From Schumannella luteola (lineage in GTDB: Bacteria; Actinomycetota; Actinomycetes; Actinomycetales; Microbacteriaceae): a stretch of 64,000 nt of DNA. The notes beneath the pieces are model-generated. The model was not told where the DNA came from. It searched no databases and worked only from the letters and a program-made list of their open reading frames with translations. Numbering within the stretch: the first letter of the stretch is position 1; each line of letters starts with the position of its first letter. The stretch is taken from the NCBI RefSeq assembly GCF_013408685.1, contig NZ_JACBZY010000001.1, forward strand, positions 248,001 through 312,000. Direction: 5' to 3'. The translations under genes and the position numbers were made by a program. Below, one piece after another: positions 1-7,793 of the stretch.

Positions 1-267
1 CTCGCGTCGTCGGCATCCATCGATCCGGTCGAGGCCACCGCCGAGCTGTGCACCCGGGATCTGCCCTGCGTCGAGGCCTACCGCACCGAGGTCGGCGACT
101 TCCTGCGGTTCGGGTCGAGCGGCGAGGCCGAGTACTGGGCGACCGTGCTCGGCGACGCGGGGCGGCGATCCGGCGCGACCGTGCTCGACCTGCGCGAGGT
201 CGAGCTCTCCGCCGACCAGAAGCGCCTCGCGATCGACACGCTGCTCTCGCGCGAGGACGGGAGCTGA
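1..267 (+). CDS. C-terminal fragment of an unrecognised protein
   Basis: The frame is open from the left edge to a TGA at 265, so only the last 88 residues are visible and the start lies outside the window. The fragment has two cysteines near its beginning (LCTRDLPC), then a stretch with acidic and hydrophobic residues ending SREDGS. Its codons are GC-rich in the third position, as in neighbouring genes, which supports real coding. I recognise no family. The length and paired cysteines would fit a small exported or lipoprotein-type protein, but no signal sequence can be seen. About 75 bases separate it from the operator of the MerR gene. Confidence 0.6.
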   Translation, partial: LASSASIDPVEATAELCTRDLPCVEAYRTEVGDFLRFGSSGEAEYWATVLGDAGRRSGATVLDLREVELSADQKRLAIDTLLSREDGS

Positions 268-341
268 GCGCCGCGCGACGCCCGACCCCGGTGGACGTCG
301 CCACCGACCCCGGCGCGGACGGCACGGTCGACGTAGACTCC

Positions 342-365
342 GACCTTGACACTCATGTGAAGGTC
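342..365 (+). promoter_or_regulatory. MerR-type operator upstream of the MerR gene
   Basis: A 24-bp imperfect palindrome with outer arms GACCTT and AAGGTC contains a TTGACA hexamer (346-351). It lies 18 bases before the ATG at 384. MerR proteins classically bind dyads located between -35 and -10, so autoregulation is likely. The core (344-364) matches 17 of 21 bases of a second site at 2055-2075 upstream of the MFS exporter. Confidence 0.7.
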
Positions 366-383
366 AGGATGGGAGCGGCGACG

Positions 384-737
384 ATGAAGATCAAGGAGCT
401 CTCCGACCTGGTGGGCGTGGCGCCGCGACTGCTGCGGTATTACGAGGAGCAGGGCCTGCTGCTGCCCCAGCGGGCGGCGAACGGGTACCGCGATTACGAC
501 GACACGATGGTGCTGCGCGTGCAGCAGATCCGCGGGCTGCTGGGTGCCGGACTGACCACCGAGATCATCCGCGACGTGCTGCCCTGCCTGTCGGAGGCGG
601 CGAGCTGCCGCTACGACGACCCCGCCTTCGTCAGCCGGATCGCCGAGGAGCGCGACCGCCTGCGCGAGCGCGTGCAGCTGCTGTCGCAGAACCTCGAGGC
701 CCTGGACGGCTACCTGGACACGGTCGCGAAGGCCTGA
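384..737 (+). CDS. MerR family transcriptional regulator
   Basis: This 117-residue protein opens directly with the MerR winged-helix motif: MKIKELSDLVGVAPRLLRYY, then EEQGLLLPQR and a GYRDYDD segment (residues 1-36). A coiled-coil dimerisation helix follows around residues 80-115 (ERDRLRERVQLLSQNLEALD). The ATG at 384 was chosen because MerR proteins begin within a few residues of this motif; an in-frame ATG at 369 would add five residues. Two cysteines (PCLSEAASC, near residues 70-78) could serve as effector ligands, but metal binding is not shown. The gene is convergent with the MFS gene at 770-1963, and both are preceded by the same operator, so the regulator probably controls that exporter in response to a drug or small molecule. 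Confidence 0.93.
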   Translation: MKIKELSDLVGVAPRLLRYYEEQGLLLPQRAANGYRDYDDTMVLRVQQIRGLLGAGLTTEIIRDVLPCLSEAASCRYDDPAFVSRIAEERDRLRERVQLLSQNLEALDGYLDTVAKA

Positions 738-769
738 CGCGCTCCCCGACGTCGTCGTCAGCGTCGTCG

Positions 770-1963
770 TCAGCGCCGGTGCGGGAATGCGTGTCGTCGC
801 GCGACGACGACGATCAGCACCGTCGCAGCGACCATCAGCGCGACGGCGACCAGGATGGACTCGGTGCCGAACCCGGCGAGCAGCACGCCGCCGATCAGCC
901 CGCCGAGTCCGATGCCGGCGTTCCACATGGTCACCTGCAGCGGCTGGGCCGCGTCGGCGTGATCCCCCGAGGCCGCCATGAGCGCCGACTGGAACAGCGT
1001 CGCCGCACCGCCGAAGGCGAGACCCCAGAACCCGACCGCGATGTAGTCGACGATCGGGCTGGATGCGTCCAGCGAGAGCGCCGTGGCCGCGACGGCGAAG
1101 AGCACGGTGCTGAGGATCACGAGCCGACGGTGGTGCCGGTCGACGAAGACGCCGGTGAGCCAGATGCTCAGGATCGACGCGATGCCGAAGTCGAGCAGGA
1201 TCCACTGCACCTGGGCCTCGAGCCCCACGCCCGCGAGCACGGGAGCGATGTAGGTGTAGAGCACGGTGTGCGCCAGCACGTAGAGGCCCGTGACGACGAG
1301 GATCGTGCGCAGACCCTTCAGGCGCAGCAGGTGCAGCACCGGAAGCCGCTCGGCGAGCTTCTGGCCGGGGAAGTCCGGCAGCTTCCACAGCGACCAGCCG
1401 ATGAGCAGCGCCGACAGCGCGGTGATGATGCCGAAGGTCAGCTGCCAGCCGACGACCTGGCCCAGGAAGGCGCCGACCGGCACGCCGAGCGAGAGCGCGA
1501 CGGGCGTGCCGGCGAAGGCGACGGCCATCGCCCGCCCTTTCAGCGCCGGGCCGACGAGCTTCTGCGCGTATCCGCCGAGGATGCTCCAGGTCACACCCGA
1601 GGCGGCGCCGGCGATGAAGCGGGCGATCATCGTGACCGTGTAGTCGAGCGAGATCGCGGTGACGAGGTTCGCCACGAGGAATCCGATCAGCGCGATCACG
1701 AGGAGGCGCCGCCGGGGCCAGGAGCTGGTCACGATCGACAGCGGGATGGCGGTCAGCATGGTCGCGACCGCGTAGATGGTGACGGTCTGGCCGCCGACCG
1801 ACTCGCTCACAGCGAGCGCGTGGCTCATCTGGGGCAGGACGCCCGCGGGCAGAGCCTCGGTGAGGGTGGTGATGAAGCCGGCGGTGAACAGCGCGGCGAG
1901 CGCCGCGATGGGCAGGCGCTCGGTCGTCGGGGTACCCGAGACGACGTCGTGGGTGGATGTCAT
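770..1963 (-). CDS. MFS transporter, DHA1-type drug or sugar efflux permease
   Basis: A 397-residue protein with about twelve hydrophobic helices, the usual size of a DHA1-family proton antiporter of the AraJ/Cmr type. After a short hydrophilic N-terminus (MTSTHDVVSG), the first helix contains ALFTAGFITTLTEALPAG, and MSHALAVSESVGGQTVTIY matches the loop after it in this family. It ends with a basic RRHAFPHRR tail. The start ATG at 1961-1963 is preceded by a purine-rich GAAAGAAG. A MerR-like operator lies about 92 bases upstream (2055-2075) and matches the one in front of the neighbouring MerR gene, so expression is probably induced together with that regulator. The exported substrate cannot be deduced. 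Confidence 0.92.
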   Translation of the reverse strand: MTSTHDVVSGTPTTERLPIAALAALFTAGFITTLTEALPAGVLPQMSHALAVSESVGGQTVTIYAVATMLTAIPLSIVTSSWPRRRLLVIALIGFLVANLVTAISLDYTVTMIARFIAGAASGVTWSILGGYAQKLVGPALKGRAMAVAFAGTPVALSLGVPVGAFLGQVVGWQLTFGIITALSALLIGWSLWKLPDFPGQKLAERLPVLHLLRLKGLRTILVVTGLYVLAHTVLYTYIAPVLAGVGLEAQVQWILLDFGIASILSIWLTGVFVDRHHRRLVILSTVLFAVAATALSLDASSPIVDYIAVGFWGLAFGGAATLFQSALMAASGDHADAAQPLQVTMWNAGIGLGGLIGGVLLAGFGTESILVAVALMVAATVLIVVVARRHAFPHRR

Positions 1964-2054
1964 GGCGATGTCTTCTTTCGTCGGGCGGGCACCTCGTGAG
2001 TGCGCTTCCGCCTCGGATCAGCACGCCGCGATCGCGGCGCCGGATCAGCGTGCA

Positions 2055-2075
2055 ACCTTCACACCAGTGAGAAGG
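2055..2075 (-). promoter_or_regulatory. MerR-type operator upstream of the MFS exporter
   Basis: Read on the minus strand the site is CCTT-CT-CACT-GG-TGTGAAGGT. It differs from the MerR gene's operator at 344-364 in four of 21 positions only, all in the two non-arm dinucleotides. Its orientation and position, about 92 bases before the exporter's ATG, fit a promoter-embedded MerR site. Confidence 0.65.
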
Positions 2076-2223
2076 CAAGCGCGGCGTCGGATCGCCCGCG
2101 ATCCGGTGCGCGGCGGCGGCGATCCGGGCCCCGCGCGAGGCTCATCGACGGCGCCGGAACAACGCTCGGCGAACGTCCAGCAAAAATAACGTTCCGATAA
2201 CTAGCGCGCCGTTACCTCGCCGT

Positions 2224-2336
2224 TATACATTGCAGGAGTTCCGGTTGTTTGCTGTGGCGACCGGGACGAATGTGATTGCAGGGCACTCTTGGTGCAAGGG
2301 AAGAGGGCCGGTTCCACGCCTCTGGAACCGGCCCTC
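2224..2336 (+). ncRNA. Possible small RNA ending in a perfect 13-bp hairpin
   Basis: A TATACAT hexamer at 2224-2230 resembles a -10 element. About 75 bases further on, a perfect 13-bp stem (GAGGGCCGGTTCC at 2303-2315 with its complement at 2324-2336, 8-base loop) could end a transcript. No convincing protein lies between them and no upstream plus-strand gene needs a terminator. There is no T-tract, and the -35 region is weak. It could instead be a terminator for minus-strand transcription or a leader element of the MarR gene. Confidence 0.25.
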
Positions 2337-2426
2337 GAATCATGTCCGGGCCCGTTCGCCCCGCCGCATCCTCCGCGTCAGCCCTGACCCCGCAGGCTCT
2401 GCGCAACACGCGTCGGCGGGCCGCCC

Positions 2427-2432
2427 TAGTGT
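2427..2432 (+). promoter_or_regulatory. -10 element (TAGTGT) for a leaderless marR transcript
   Basis: TAGTGT is followed by six bases and then the ATG at 2439. This places the transcription start at or next to the start codon. No Shine-Dalgarno sequence is present. Confidence 0.45.
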
Positions 2433-2438
2433 TGTCGC

Positions 2439-3233
2439 ATGACCGAGCGACCCGAACCCACCTCGGCGGGCGCAGCGACGCGCCGCACCGACGCGGTCGC
2501 CGCCTCCGAGAAGGGGCGATCGCTACCGCAGGCCGCCACCCGCCGCACCGACGCGGTCGCCGCCTCCGAGAAGGGGCGATCGCTACCGCAGGCCGCCACG
2601 CGCCGCACCGACGCGGTCGCCGCCTCCGAGAAGGGGCGATCGCTACCGCAGGCCGCCACCCGCCGCACCGACGCGGTCGCCGCCTGGGAATCGCTGTACC
2701 GGGCCCAGGTGAGCGTGCTGCGCCACATCCGCGCCCGCTTCCCCGAGGGTGTGAGCTTCACCGAGTACGACGTGCTGTTCACGCTCTCCCGCGCCCCCGG
2801 CCGCGCCCTGCGCATCCGCGACCTCAACCGCCACATGCTGCTGACCCAGCCGAGCGTCAGCCGGCTGATCGACCGCCTCGTCGCCCGCGGGCTCGTCAGC
2901 AAGTGCTCCGATCCGGATGACGCGCGCGGCACGATCGCGACCCTCACCGACGACGGCTACGCGCTGTTCCGCAAGGTCGGCACCGAGCACGGGCGCGACA
3001 TCGCCGACCGGATGCTGTCGTCGCTCGACGACGACGAGCTCGCCCAGCTGCGCCGCCTCAGCGACAAGCTGCGCGGTGCGAGCTACCCCGGCAACCCGGC
3101 CGATCTCGATCGCCTCCCGCCGCCGCCGGATGTGGATGTCGCCAACGGAGACAAGGCGTGCGACCTCGACGACCTGACCGGCGGGTCGGATGCGAGCAGC
3201 ACCGACTCGGGCAGCACCACCGGAGCCGCGTGA
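2439..3233 (+). CDS. MarR family transcriptional regulator with N-terminal 20-residue tandem repeats
   Basis: The 264-residue protein has a normal MarR core from about residue 80: AWESLYRAQVSVLRHIRARF, then TLSRAPGRALRIRDLNRHML, the recognition segment TQPSVSRLIDRLVARGL and the wing SDPDDARGT. MarR proteins are usually 140-180 residues. The excess comes from three and a half copies of a 20-residue unit (ATRRTDAVAASEKGRSLPQA) between residues 13 and 82, and a 60-residue acidic, Ser/Thr-rich tail. Removing the repeats restores a normal junction ending TRRTDAVAAWES, so they look like a recent in-frame expansion. The stop overlaps the GTG of the photolyase gene, so the two are translationally coupled. 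The effector and targets are unknown. Confidence 0.88.
   Translation: MTERPEPTSAGAATRRTDAVAASEKGRSLPQAATRRTDAVAASEKGRSLPQAATRRTDAVAASEKGRSLPQAATRRTDAVAAWESLYRAQVSVLRHIRARFPEGVSFTEYDVLFTLSRAPGRALRIRDLNRHMLLTQPSVSRLIDRLVARGLVSKCSDPDDARGTIATLTDDGYALFRKVGTEHGRDIADRMLSSLDDDELAQLRRLSDKLRGASYPGNPADLDRLPPPPDVDVANGDKACDLDDLTGGSDASSTDSGSTTGAA
2481..2685 (+). repeat. 60-bp tandem repeat, 3.4 copies, inside the MarR gene
   Basis: Units run 2481-2540, 2541-2600 and 2601-2660, with a partial fourth at 2661-2685. The copies are identical except for one base at the unit end (C or G). Each contains the palindrome GCGATCGC. The period is a multiple of three, so the frame is kept. Confidence 0.97.
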
Positions 3234-4585
3234 GCCCGCGGCATCCCGCCCTCGTCTGGCTGCGCGACGATCTGCGCCTGGCCGACAACCCGGCGCTGCG
3301 CGCCGCGGTCGACGGCGACCGCCCCGTCGTCGTGCTGTATCTGCTCGACGAGGAGAGCCGCGAGATCCGGCCGCTCGGCGGCGCGACGAAGTGGTGGCTC
3401 CACGAGAGCCTGACGGCCCTGCAGCAGCGGCTCGAGGAGCGCGGCGGGTCGCTCGTGCTGCGCCGAGGCAAGGCCGAAGAGGTCATCCCCGCGGTCGTCG
3501 CCGAGACGCACGCCGAGGCCGTCTTCTGGAACCGCCGCTACGGCGCCGCCCGCGAGATCGACGCCCGGCTGAAGACCCGCCTGCGCGACGACGGCATCGA
3601 GGTCGCCAGCTTCTCGGCGAACCTGCTGGTCGAGCCCTGGGAGGTCACGACCGGCCAGGGCGAGCCGTTCAAGGTGTTCACCCCGTTCTGGAAGGCCGCG
3701 CAGGAGCGGCCGTTCCGCGATGCCGTCCCCGAGCCGCGCGAGATCGAGGGACGCCGCGCCGACGGCGACCGCCTCGACGACTGGGGCCTGCTGCCGACGC
3801 ATCCCGACTGGGCCGGCGGCCTGCGCGAGACGTGGGAGCCGGGCGAGCTCGGCGCACGCCACCGGCTCGAGGAGTTCGTCGAAGACCGCCTCGCCGACTA
3901 CCACCGCCGCGACGAGCCGGCGGTCGAGGCGACGAGCGGCCTGAGCCCGCACCTGCGCTTCGGCGAGATCAGCCCCATCCAGATCTGGGATCGCCTGCAC
4001 GGCCCCCTCGACGGCGGCGCGCTGCGCAACCGCGCCAAGTTCCTCAGCGAGGTCGGCTGGCGCGAGTTCAACCACGGCATCCTGTTCCAGCAGCCGAAGC
4101 TGCACACCGAGAGCTACCGGCCCGAGTGGGATGCCTTCCCCTGGGAGAAGCCGCACAACGCCGAGCTCGACGCCTGGAAGCAGGGGCGCACCGGCATCCC
4201 CCTCGTCGACGCCGGCATGCGCGAGCTCTGGCACACGGGCGTGATGCACAACCGCGTGCGCATGGTCACGGCCAGCTTCCTCGTGAAGAACCTGCTCGTC
4301 GACTGGCGCGTGGGCGAGGCGTGGTTCTGGGACACCCTGGTGGATGCCGACGAGGCCAGCAATCCGGGCAACTGGCAGTGGGTCGCGGGCAGCGGGGCGG
4401 ATGCGGCGCCGTACTTCCGCGTCTTCAATCCCGAGCTGCAGCGCGAGAAGTTCGACAAGCACGATCGCTACGTGAAGCGCTGGGTGCCCGAGCTCGGCAC
4501 GGACGAGTACCCCGAGCCGATCGTCGACCTCAAGCAGAGCCGTCAGGCCGCCCTCGACGCGTACCAGCACCTCCGCAACAGCTGA
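3230..4585 (+). CDS. phr: Deoxyribodipyrimidine photolyase (cryptochrome/photolyase family)
   Basis: A 451-residue flavoprotein that repairs UV-induced cyclobutane pyrimidine dimers using blue light. The N-terminal antenna domain begins LVWLRDDLRLADNPALRAAV (about residues 7-26). The C-terminal FAD domain shows TSGLSPHLRFGEISP, EVGWREFNHG, DAGMRELWHTGVMHNRVRMV and ASNPGNWQWVAGSGADA, all typical of class I photolyases. The tryptophans of WREF, WHTG and NWQW are present. The GTG at 3230 is chosen because it overlaps the MarR stop (GTGA) and gives the expected short N-terminus. Coupling to a MarR regulator suggests stress-linked control. Confidence 0.96.
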   Translation: MSPRHPALVWLRDDLRLADNPALRAAVDGDRPVVVLYLLDEESREIRPLGGATKWWLHESLTALQQRLEERGGSLVLRRGKAEEVIPAVVAETHAEAVFWNRRYGAAREIDARLKTRLRDDGIEVASFSANLLVEPWEVTTGQGEPFKVFTPFWKAAQERPFRDAVPEPREIEGRRADGDRLDDWGLLPTHPDWAGGLRETWEPGELGARHRLEEFVEDRLADYHRRDEPAVEATSGLSPHLRFGEISPIQIWDRLHGPLDGGALRNRAKFLSEVGWREFNHGILFQQPKLHTESYRPEWDAFPWEKPHNAELDAWKQGRTGIPLVDAGMRELWHTGVMHNRVRMVTASFLVKNLLVDWRVGEAWFWDTLVDADEASNPGNWQWVAGSGADAAPYFRVFNPELQREKFDKHDRYVKRWVPELGTDEYPEPIVDLKQSRQAALDAYQHLRNS

Positions 4586-4672
4586 CCGCGCGGGGTCGCA
4601 CGCACAGCCGCGCGGCCCGAACACCATCGCGCCCCCGCCGGCGTGAGCCGACGAGGGCGCGATCAGGTGCGA

Positions 4673-4695
4673 CGGATGCGGGCGCGCCGCATCCG
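4673..4695. terminator. Hairpin between convergent phr and secreted-protein genes
   Basis: CGGATGCGG (4673-4681), a 5-base loop, then the exact complement at 4687-4695. It lies between two converging genes and can act in both directions. No T-tract follows, as is common in high-GC actinobacteria. Confidence 0.6.
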
Positions 4696-4702
4696 GTCGG
4701 GA

Positions 4703-6538
4703 TCAGCCCGGGTAGTTCGCGACCCGGCTCGGCGAGGTGTTGCCCGCCGGGTTCGGAACCGGTCCGCCCGTGTTGTTGACGACGTGGTTGATCGTGCCCA
4801 CGTCACCGAGCGAGACGGTGAACAGACCGTGGCCGCGCACGCCGCCGTTGTCGGGGAACTCGAATCCGCGGTCGGCGACGACCGAGGGGTTCACGTTGAA
4901 GAACGAGTAGACGCCCGCTCCCCAGATCTCGTGCGAGCTCACGCCGTCGGCGACCTTGTAGGCCGCGTAGCCGGCGCCGGTCGGGCTCTGCCAGGAGGCG
5001 TTGTCGGGCACGTCGTAGGGCAGCTCGTTCTGGAAGAACACGGTCTTGCCGCCGTTGCCGTTCCAGATCACCTCGTGCTTCTGGTAGTGCTCGACGAACA
5101 GTCCGGTCGCGAGCACGTCGTCGCCGTTGACCTCGACGCCGGTCGCGCCCTTGTTGACATCCCAGCCGGTCGGGGCGCCGCCGTGATCCGCGCGCCAGGC
5201 CCAGATGTGGTCGACGATCGTGTCGTCGGCGTTGACCTGCAGCGTCGTGGTGGCGTTGCCCTGGATGCTCGAGCCGATGCGCACGAAGACGTCCTGGATG
5301 CTCTGCGGGTCACCCGAGTGGTCGTTGTGCGAGCCGGTCTCGCCGAGGCGGATCAGCACGTCGCTGTTCTGCGTTCCCGCATCCACGACCAGGTTCGACA
5401 CGTTGACGCCGGAGACGTCGGCCGAGGTCAGCACCGCGTTGCCGTTCGTCGGGGTCAGCGTCGGGAAGCCGATGCCGGTGACGACGGTGCCGGCGCGCGT
5501 GACGTTCAGCGGCGCGTCGAGCGGGTAGGTGCCGGGCGTGAAGAACAGGTTGAGCCCCTGCTCGAGCGCCTGGTTCAGCGTGCCGGCGCTGTCGCCCGGG
5601 TGGGCGACGTAGAAGTCGCGCATCGGCAAGTCGGTGCCGGGCGTGTTCGGCCAGGTCGTGCCGCGCGAATCGCGCGAGAGCGACGGCACGAAGACGTGGT
5701 ACTTGCCGTCGCCGTCGATGTAGAGGTACGGCTTCTCGCGCGTGGTGGGCGTCGTGTCGAGCGTCGTGTAGCTGCGGTCGAAGTCGTTGCCGGGGGCACC
5801 GTCGACGCCCGAGAACGTCATGTTCCAGTTGCCGCCCTCCCACGCGCCGAGCGAGGAGTTGCGGGTGTACCACTGCTGCTGCGAACCCGAGCTGACGGTG
5901 CCGTCGACCTTGCTGTCGGCGATGTAGCCGCCCGAGGAGTAGCCCTGGCCGCCGTCCTGGTTCGAGGGGCCCATCGTCAGGTTGCCCTGAATGTGCACAC
6001 GGCGCATCGGCGCAGCCTGCGACACGGCCCAGCGGTCGGTTCCGCCCTCGGGCACGATCGCGAGGTTCTCGACCGAGCGCCAGAAGTTCTGGGTGGCGTT
6101 CTTCTCGTCGCCGGCGTTCCAGCCGGAGTCGACGTTGACGGCGCCGTGGATGGTGACGTCGTCGGGGTTCTTGCCGAGCCCGGCGACAGCCGTGTAGAAG
6201 CCGAGGTTGGCCCACACTCGGTCGTAGTCGCCGGGCTTGAACAGGAAGGTGTAGCGCTGCTCGCCGAACTGGGCGCCCGAGTTGAGCAGCTGCGCGTTGA
6301 AGGCGGCGTCGACATCCGCCTGGATCGTCGACGTCGGCGTCGACGGGTCGTAGATCTTGACGCTGCTGCCGAAGTCGGGCGTATCGCTGGTGTCGAGCGC
6401 CTGGGCCGACAGCGCGGGGGTCAGAGCCCCGCCGAGTCCGACCGCGGCGGCCGCGATCACGGCGAGTCCGCGGGCCTGGGATGCGCGACCCGCGCGCCCG
6501 GTTCGGCTCGCTGATCTGTGGATGGTGGTGTCTCTCAC
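4703..6538 (-). CDS. Secreted right-handed beta-helix protein (often misnamed adenylyl cyclase)
   Basis: A 611-residue protein with a long twin-arginine-free signal peptide: a basic N-region (RTGRAGRASQAR), a hydrophobic core (GLAVIAAAAVGLGGAL) and a likely cleavage after SAQA near residue 47. The mature part resembles a family common in streptomycetes and relatives, with DDVTIHGAVNVDSGWNAGDE, NFWRSVENLAIVPEGGTDRW, REKPYLYIDGDGKYHVFVPS and a GHGLFTVSLGDVGTINHVVN end. Repeated short strands (DVSGVNVSNLVVDAG, DTIVDHIWAW, DDVLATGLFVEHYQ) suggest a pectate-lyase-like beta helix, hence a polysaccharide-binding or degrading role. Databases often label such proteins adenylyl cyclase; no cyclase motif is visible. 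The GTG start at 6538 has a strong GGGAGGGGAG ribosome site upstream. Confidence 0.85.
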   Translation of the reverse strand: MRDTTIHRSASRTGRAGRASQARGLAVIAAAAVGLGGALTPALSAQALDTSDTPDFGSSVKIYDPSTPTSTIQADVDAAFNAQLLNSGAQFGEQRYTFLFKPGDYDRVWANLGFYTAVAGLGKNPDDVTIHGAVNVDSGWNAGDEKNATQNFWRSVENLAIVPEGGTDRWAVSQAAPMRRVHIQGNLTMGPSNQDGGQGYSSGGYIADSKVDGTVSSGSQQQWYTRNSSLGAWEGGNWNMTFSGVDGAPGNDFDRSYTTLDTTPTTREKPYLYIDGDGKYHVFVPSLSRDSRGTTWPNTPGTDLPMRDFYVAHPGDSAGTLNQALEQGLNLFFTPGTYPLDAPLNVTRAGTVVTGIGFPTLTPTNGNAVLTSADVSGVNVSNLVVDAGTQNSDVLIRLGETGSHNDHSGDPQSIQDVFVRIGSSIQGNATTTLQVNADDTIVDHIWAWRADHGGAPTGWDVNKGATGVEVNGDDVLATGLFVEHYQKHEVIWNGNGGKTVFFQNELPYDVPDNASWQSPTGAGYAAYKVADGVSSHEIWGAGVYSFFNVNPSVVADRGFEFPDNGGVRGHGLFTVSLGDVGTINHVVNNTGGPVPNPAGNTSPSRVANYPG

Positions 6539-6707
6539 GAGGTCTCCCCTCCCGTGGCAGCACGGTCTCTGCCGGCGGCTCCGTTGCCGCCGAGGGACAC
6601 CCTAGGGGAATCCTGACCCCCGAACGGGGGTCATTCAGGGGTTATTCGGACAGGTTTCTGCGACCGACCGCGCGCGAGGCCGGACGAAGCGCGGCGCGGG
6701 AAGCGCC

Positions 6708-7601
6708 TCAGATGCCCGGCCGGCCGCCGATCAGCATGATCGCGCGCGACGCGAGCTGCACCGCCGAGACCATCGCCGACTCGAGGTCGGGCCGCTCGAT
6801 CCAGGAGGTCAGGAAGCCGGCCGCGAAGGCGTCGCCGGCGCCGGTCGGGTCGACCACGCGCACCTTGGGCGCCGGAACCCGCACGACGGGCGCGCCCGAG
6901 CGGTGCTGCCCCATCGCGCCGTCGGGACCGAGGGTCAGCACGACCGTCTCGGCCAGCTCGTGGAAGGCGGCGATCATCCGCTCGGGGCTGGTCTCGCCGG
7001 TGAGCAGCTCGCCCTCTTCGAGGTTGGGGAAGATCACTGAGGCGCCGCGCGCGGCCGTGCGGAAGGCCTCGACCCCGAAGTCGCGGATGTAGTCGGCAGA
7101 GCTCGGGTTGACGACGACGGGCACGCCGGCGGCGTTCGCGCGGTCGATCACGTCGCGGGCGCCGGCCACGCCGAAGCCGTCGACGAAGCTGTAGGCGCTC
7201 AGGTGCACGGCGGCGGCGGTCGACAGCAGCTCGGGCGTGACGGCGGCGGGCGAGAGCAGGGCGTTCGCGCCGCGTTCGGTGAACATCGTCGGGTCGTCGC
7301 CGCGGGGCGAGACGATGATGATGATCGTGCCGGTGGTCACGCCGATCTCGCGCTGCAGGTGCGCGGTGACGCCGCAGTCCTCCAGCTCGGCGACGTAGCG
7401 GTCGTAGTCGCTCGACCCGATCGCGCCGACGAGGTCGACGGCGACGCCGGAGGAGGCGAGCCAGGCCGCCGTGTTCGCGGCGCTGCCGCCGGGGCGGAAG
7501 CGCACGGTCGACGGGGTGTCCGACGCCGGCCGGACTGCGTGGTGCGGTGAGACGAGGATGTCGTGATTGACATCGCCGACCGCGATCACCCGGCGCGTCA
7601 T
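6708..7601 (-). CDS. PfkB family carbohydrate kinase
   Basis: A 297-residue ribokinase-like sugar kinase. The N-terminus MTRRVIAVGDVNHDILVSP forms the first strand. PfkB signature 1 is RPGGSAANTAAWLASSG (near residue 40) and signature 2 is DPTGAGDAFAAGFL near residue 252, with the catalytic aspartate in GAGD. NLEEGELLTG matches the conserved NxxE region. The ATG at 7601 fits the family start, although its Shine-Dalgarno is weak; an in-frame GTG at 7673 would add 24 unusual residues. The sugar is not predictable. The gene stands alone, with the hairpin of the AGPS operon behind it. Confidence 0.93.
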   Translation of the reverse strand: MTRRVIAVGDVNHDILVSPHHAVRPASDTPSTVRFRPGGSAANTAAWLASSGVAVDLVGAIGSSDYDRYVAELEDCGVTAHLQREIGVTTGTIIIIVSPRGDDPTMFTERGANALLSPAAVTPELLSTAAAVHLSAYSFVDGFGVAGARDVIDRANAAGVPVVVNPSSADYIRDFGVEAFRTAARGASVIFPNLEEGELLTGETSPERMIAAFHELAETVVLTLGPDGAMGQHRSGAPVVRVPAPKVRVVDPTGAGDAFAAGFLTSWIERPDLESAMVSAVQLASRAIMLIGGRPGI

Positions 7602-7737
7602 TGCTGAGGGTGAGTCAGGGGTGAGAAGGGAAGCATCAGGACTCACGGTAGCGGGCGGAGACCCTCGGGGCACAGTGTGCGCGCCGGAATCTGCACCCCG
7701 ATTTGTCCCCCATGCAGGGGACCGGGCCCGAAGACGC

Positions 7738-7778
7738 CGCGAGCCCGCCGCCGGAGCGCATCCGGCAGCGGGCTCGCG
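7738..7778 (-). terminator. Terminator hairpin of the alkyl-DHAP synthase operon
   Basis: An 11-bp perfect stem (CGCGAGCCCGC at 7738-7748 with its complement at 7768-7778) encloses a second small hairpin (CCGGA/TCCGG). It lies 15 bases past the stop of the AGPS-like gene on its strand. Confidence 0.75.
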
Positions 7779-7793
7779 AGGTCACCACGTGGA

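Noticed and set aside
2481-2685. CRISPR-like array
   Set aside because: The units are directly contiguous without unique spacers and are in frame inside a gene.
4643-6514. Long plus-strand open frame opposite the secreted beta-helix gene
   Set aside because: It is rich in Val/Arg/Gly/Asp low-complexity strings and mirrors the minus-strand gene, which has a signal peptide, family motifs and a ribosome site.
4703-6538. Adenylyl cyclase annotation
   Set aside because: No cyclase domain motif is visible; the protein is secreted and beta-helical.
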